A stretch of DNA of 64,000 nt from the NCBI GenBank assembly GCA_021781815.1, contig JAJXWB010000005.1:62001-126000 (forward strand). Direction: 5' to 3'. The notes below the pieces were generated by a model. That model made no database searches. It saw only the letters and a list, made by a program, of their open reading frames with translations, and was not told where the DNA came from. Source of the stretch: Pseudomonadota bacterium. Lineage in GTDB: Bacteria > Pseudomonadota > Alphaproteobacteria > Rhizobiales > Beijerinckiaceae. The translations under genes and the position numbers were made by a program. Position 1 is the stretch's first letter. Each line of letters begins with the position of its first letter. Shown here in pieces: positions 62,989 through 64,000 of the stretch.

Positions 62989-63972
62989 TCAGTCGAACGC
63001 CACCGAATCTCCATTGCCGACATAGAGATCGCTTGCCGAGCCGTCCGCGCCGCTGCCTTTCACGACCGGATAGCCGAGCGCGAGCATCAATTCGACGGCC
63101 GGCAACCCGGTGCAATGGTTGCAGGCGATGCGCTTGAGGCCATACTTTCCCATGTTTCGGACCGCAGCTTCTTGCGCCGGCGCCAGCCGCCCGAACGGCG
63201 CAAGGTGCAGACCGCCATAGACCCTATGCAGCGTGGCGCCGCCCTCGAAACTTTCTGCCGCAAAAGCCGCAATGCGATCAAGCGTATGATGCCCGCAGCC
63301 GGTGATGGCGACCAATCCTTTCCCCTGGACGTTGGCGTAGAGCGACTGCTCGCCTTCGATGCCGAGGATGATCGGCAGGTCGAACGCCACGGCGGCAAGC
63401 CCCGGCATGAGCTGGTAGACCCCGGCGGTTTCGAGCCGGAACACTTTGCCCGTATGCGCGATTTGGTTGGCCGCATGTGCGGCGGGAAACTCCGCTCCTG
63501 CTATGAATTCATACCCCTGCGGCTTGAAGGTCGCCGGCACGCAAATCGCGATGTCCGGCCGCAACTCCAGAACCGCTTGCAAACCAAAGAGATGATCCAT
63601 GTGTTCGTGGGTGATGAACAGAGTCTCGATCTCGCCGGAGGCCAGCAGCTTGTCAACGCCGGTCGCGGCCAGCCGCTGTCTCATGTAATCGCGGTTCCAG
63701 CCGGCATCGATCAGAAGACGGCGGCGCGCGCCGTCCAGCAATTCGACCTCCAGCAGGCTGCAGCTTCCGCGCGCGTTTGCGTCATGCCAGGGAACGCCCC
63801 ACTGACTGCCGTCGATGCCGCCGGCGGCGCCGATATCCGCCATCAACGCATCGTTGTCGACCCAGCCGATTTCCGACACGCAGGTGATCCTGACCGATCT
63901 GCATGCGCCAAAATCGACCTTTTGACCGGCCGAGCGAGCAAGAGGCGGCGGAGTTTCAATCGAGGCGCTCAA
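62989..63972 (-). CDS. metallo-beta-lactamase-fold protein (COG1237-like), 5' end uncertain
   Basis: The protein has 327 residues if it begins at the TTG at 63970-63972; the frame is open to the window edge, so the true start may lie outside. The MBL fold is shown by THEHMDH (HxHxDH), GCGHH and the terminal NHCTGLPA. This set resembles the COG1237 group (named after dihydropterin-ribofuranosylaminobenzene phosphate synthase), with two metals expected. The N-terminal ~25 residues are unconserved. It is about 258 bases upstream of dnaB on the same strand; its substrate is unknown. Confidence 0.82.
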   Translation of the reverse strand: MSASIETPPPLARSAGQKVDFGACRSVRITCVSEIGWVDNDALMADIGAAGGIDGSQWGVPWHDANARGSCSLLEVELLDGARRRLLIDAGWNRDYMRQRLAATGVDKLLASGEIETLFITHEHMDHLFGLQAVLELRPDIAICVPATFKPQGYEFIAGAEFPAAHAANQIAHTGKVFRLETAGVYQLMPGLAAVAFDLPIILGIEGEQSLYANVQGKGLVAITGCGHHTLDRIAAFAAESFEGGATLHRVYGGLHLAPFGRLAPAQEAAVRNMGKYGLKRIACNHCTGLPAVELMLALGYPVVKGSGADGSASDLYVGNGDSVAFD

Positions 63973-64000
63973 TTCTGGGGGCGCTTCGGTCCTCCGGGGC

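Overview
The window is a GC-rich chromosomal segment whose gene content and gene order point to an alphaproteobacterium of the order Hyphomicrobiales (Rhizobiales). The signs are rpoZ-rsh-pdxJ-acpS-lepB-rnc-era-recO, HIBCH-like hydrolase-DUF6163-ldtR-ldtP, radA/cvpA/purF/SDR, an Omp25/31-type porin and Bpt. A PQQ alcohol dehydrogenase with lanthanide-type ligands and a XoxJ-like partner makes a methylotroph-rich family such as Beijerinckiaceae or Methylocystaceae plausible, but the genus cannot be fixed from this sequence. I see no phage, insertion sequence, integrase or CRISPR array. Almost everything is intact chromosomal housekeeping.

Layout. 0-5 kb: 3' part of gatA, a small membrane protein, a CHAD protein, gatB, a long perfect hairpin, a lysine-rich histone H1-like gene built of 24-bp repeats, and tRNA-Ser(GCU). 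5-9.3 kb: a two-gene envelope cassette, made of an exported four-module BON-like/OmpA protein and a membrane protein with three helix-hairpin-helix repeats. 9.3-17 kb: hydrolase, Slt-type lytic transglycosylase, dapA, smpB, monooxygenase-like, acyltransferase, uracil-DNA glycosylase and NYN-domain genes. 17.3-28.5 kb: rpoZ, rsh, pdxJ, acpS, lepB, rnc, era, recO, parC and a porin, with several 4-base ATGA overlaps. 28.7-35 kb: bpt, RDD protein, EamA transporter, a second lytic transglycosylase, hemB, a HIBCH-like hydrolase and a DUF6163-like protein. 35-42 kb: ldtR/ldtP envelope-stress pair, a single-domain heme protein, an Nramp-related transporter, a YfgM-like protein and der. 42-48 kb: SDR, purF, cvpA and radA on the minus strand. 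48-60 kb: diguanylate cyclase, ClpP-like exported protein, YegD-like Hsp70, aspS, exported unknowns, a PfkB kinase and the PQQ dehydrogenase operon. 60-64 kb: alr, dnaB and a metallo-beta-lactamase-fold protein.

How genes work together. GatA and GatB with an AspRS carrying the RDHGG signature of non-discriminating enzymes suggest that Asn-tRNA is made by transamidation. The envelope theme is strong: two lytic transglycosylases, LdtR/LdtP, alanine racemase, an OmpA-type peptidoglycan binder, two glycine-rich exported proteins and a porin. The most distinctive locus is 57.2-60.2 kb. There a periplasmic PQQ alcohol dehydrogenase with a lanthanide-type Asp is followed by one polypeptide that joins a XoxJ-like binding protein to a c-type cytochrome, so the dehydrogenase's chaperone-like partner and its electron acceptor appear to be one protein.
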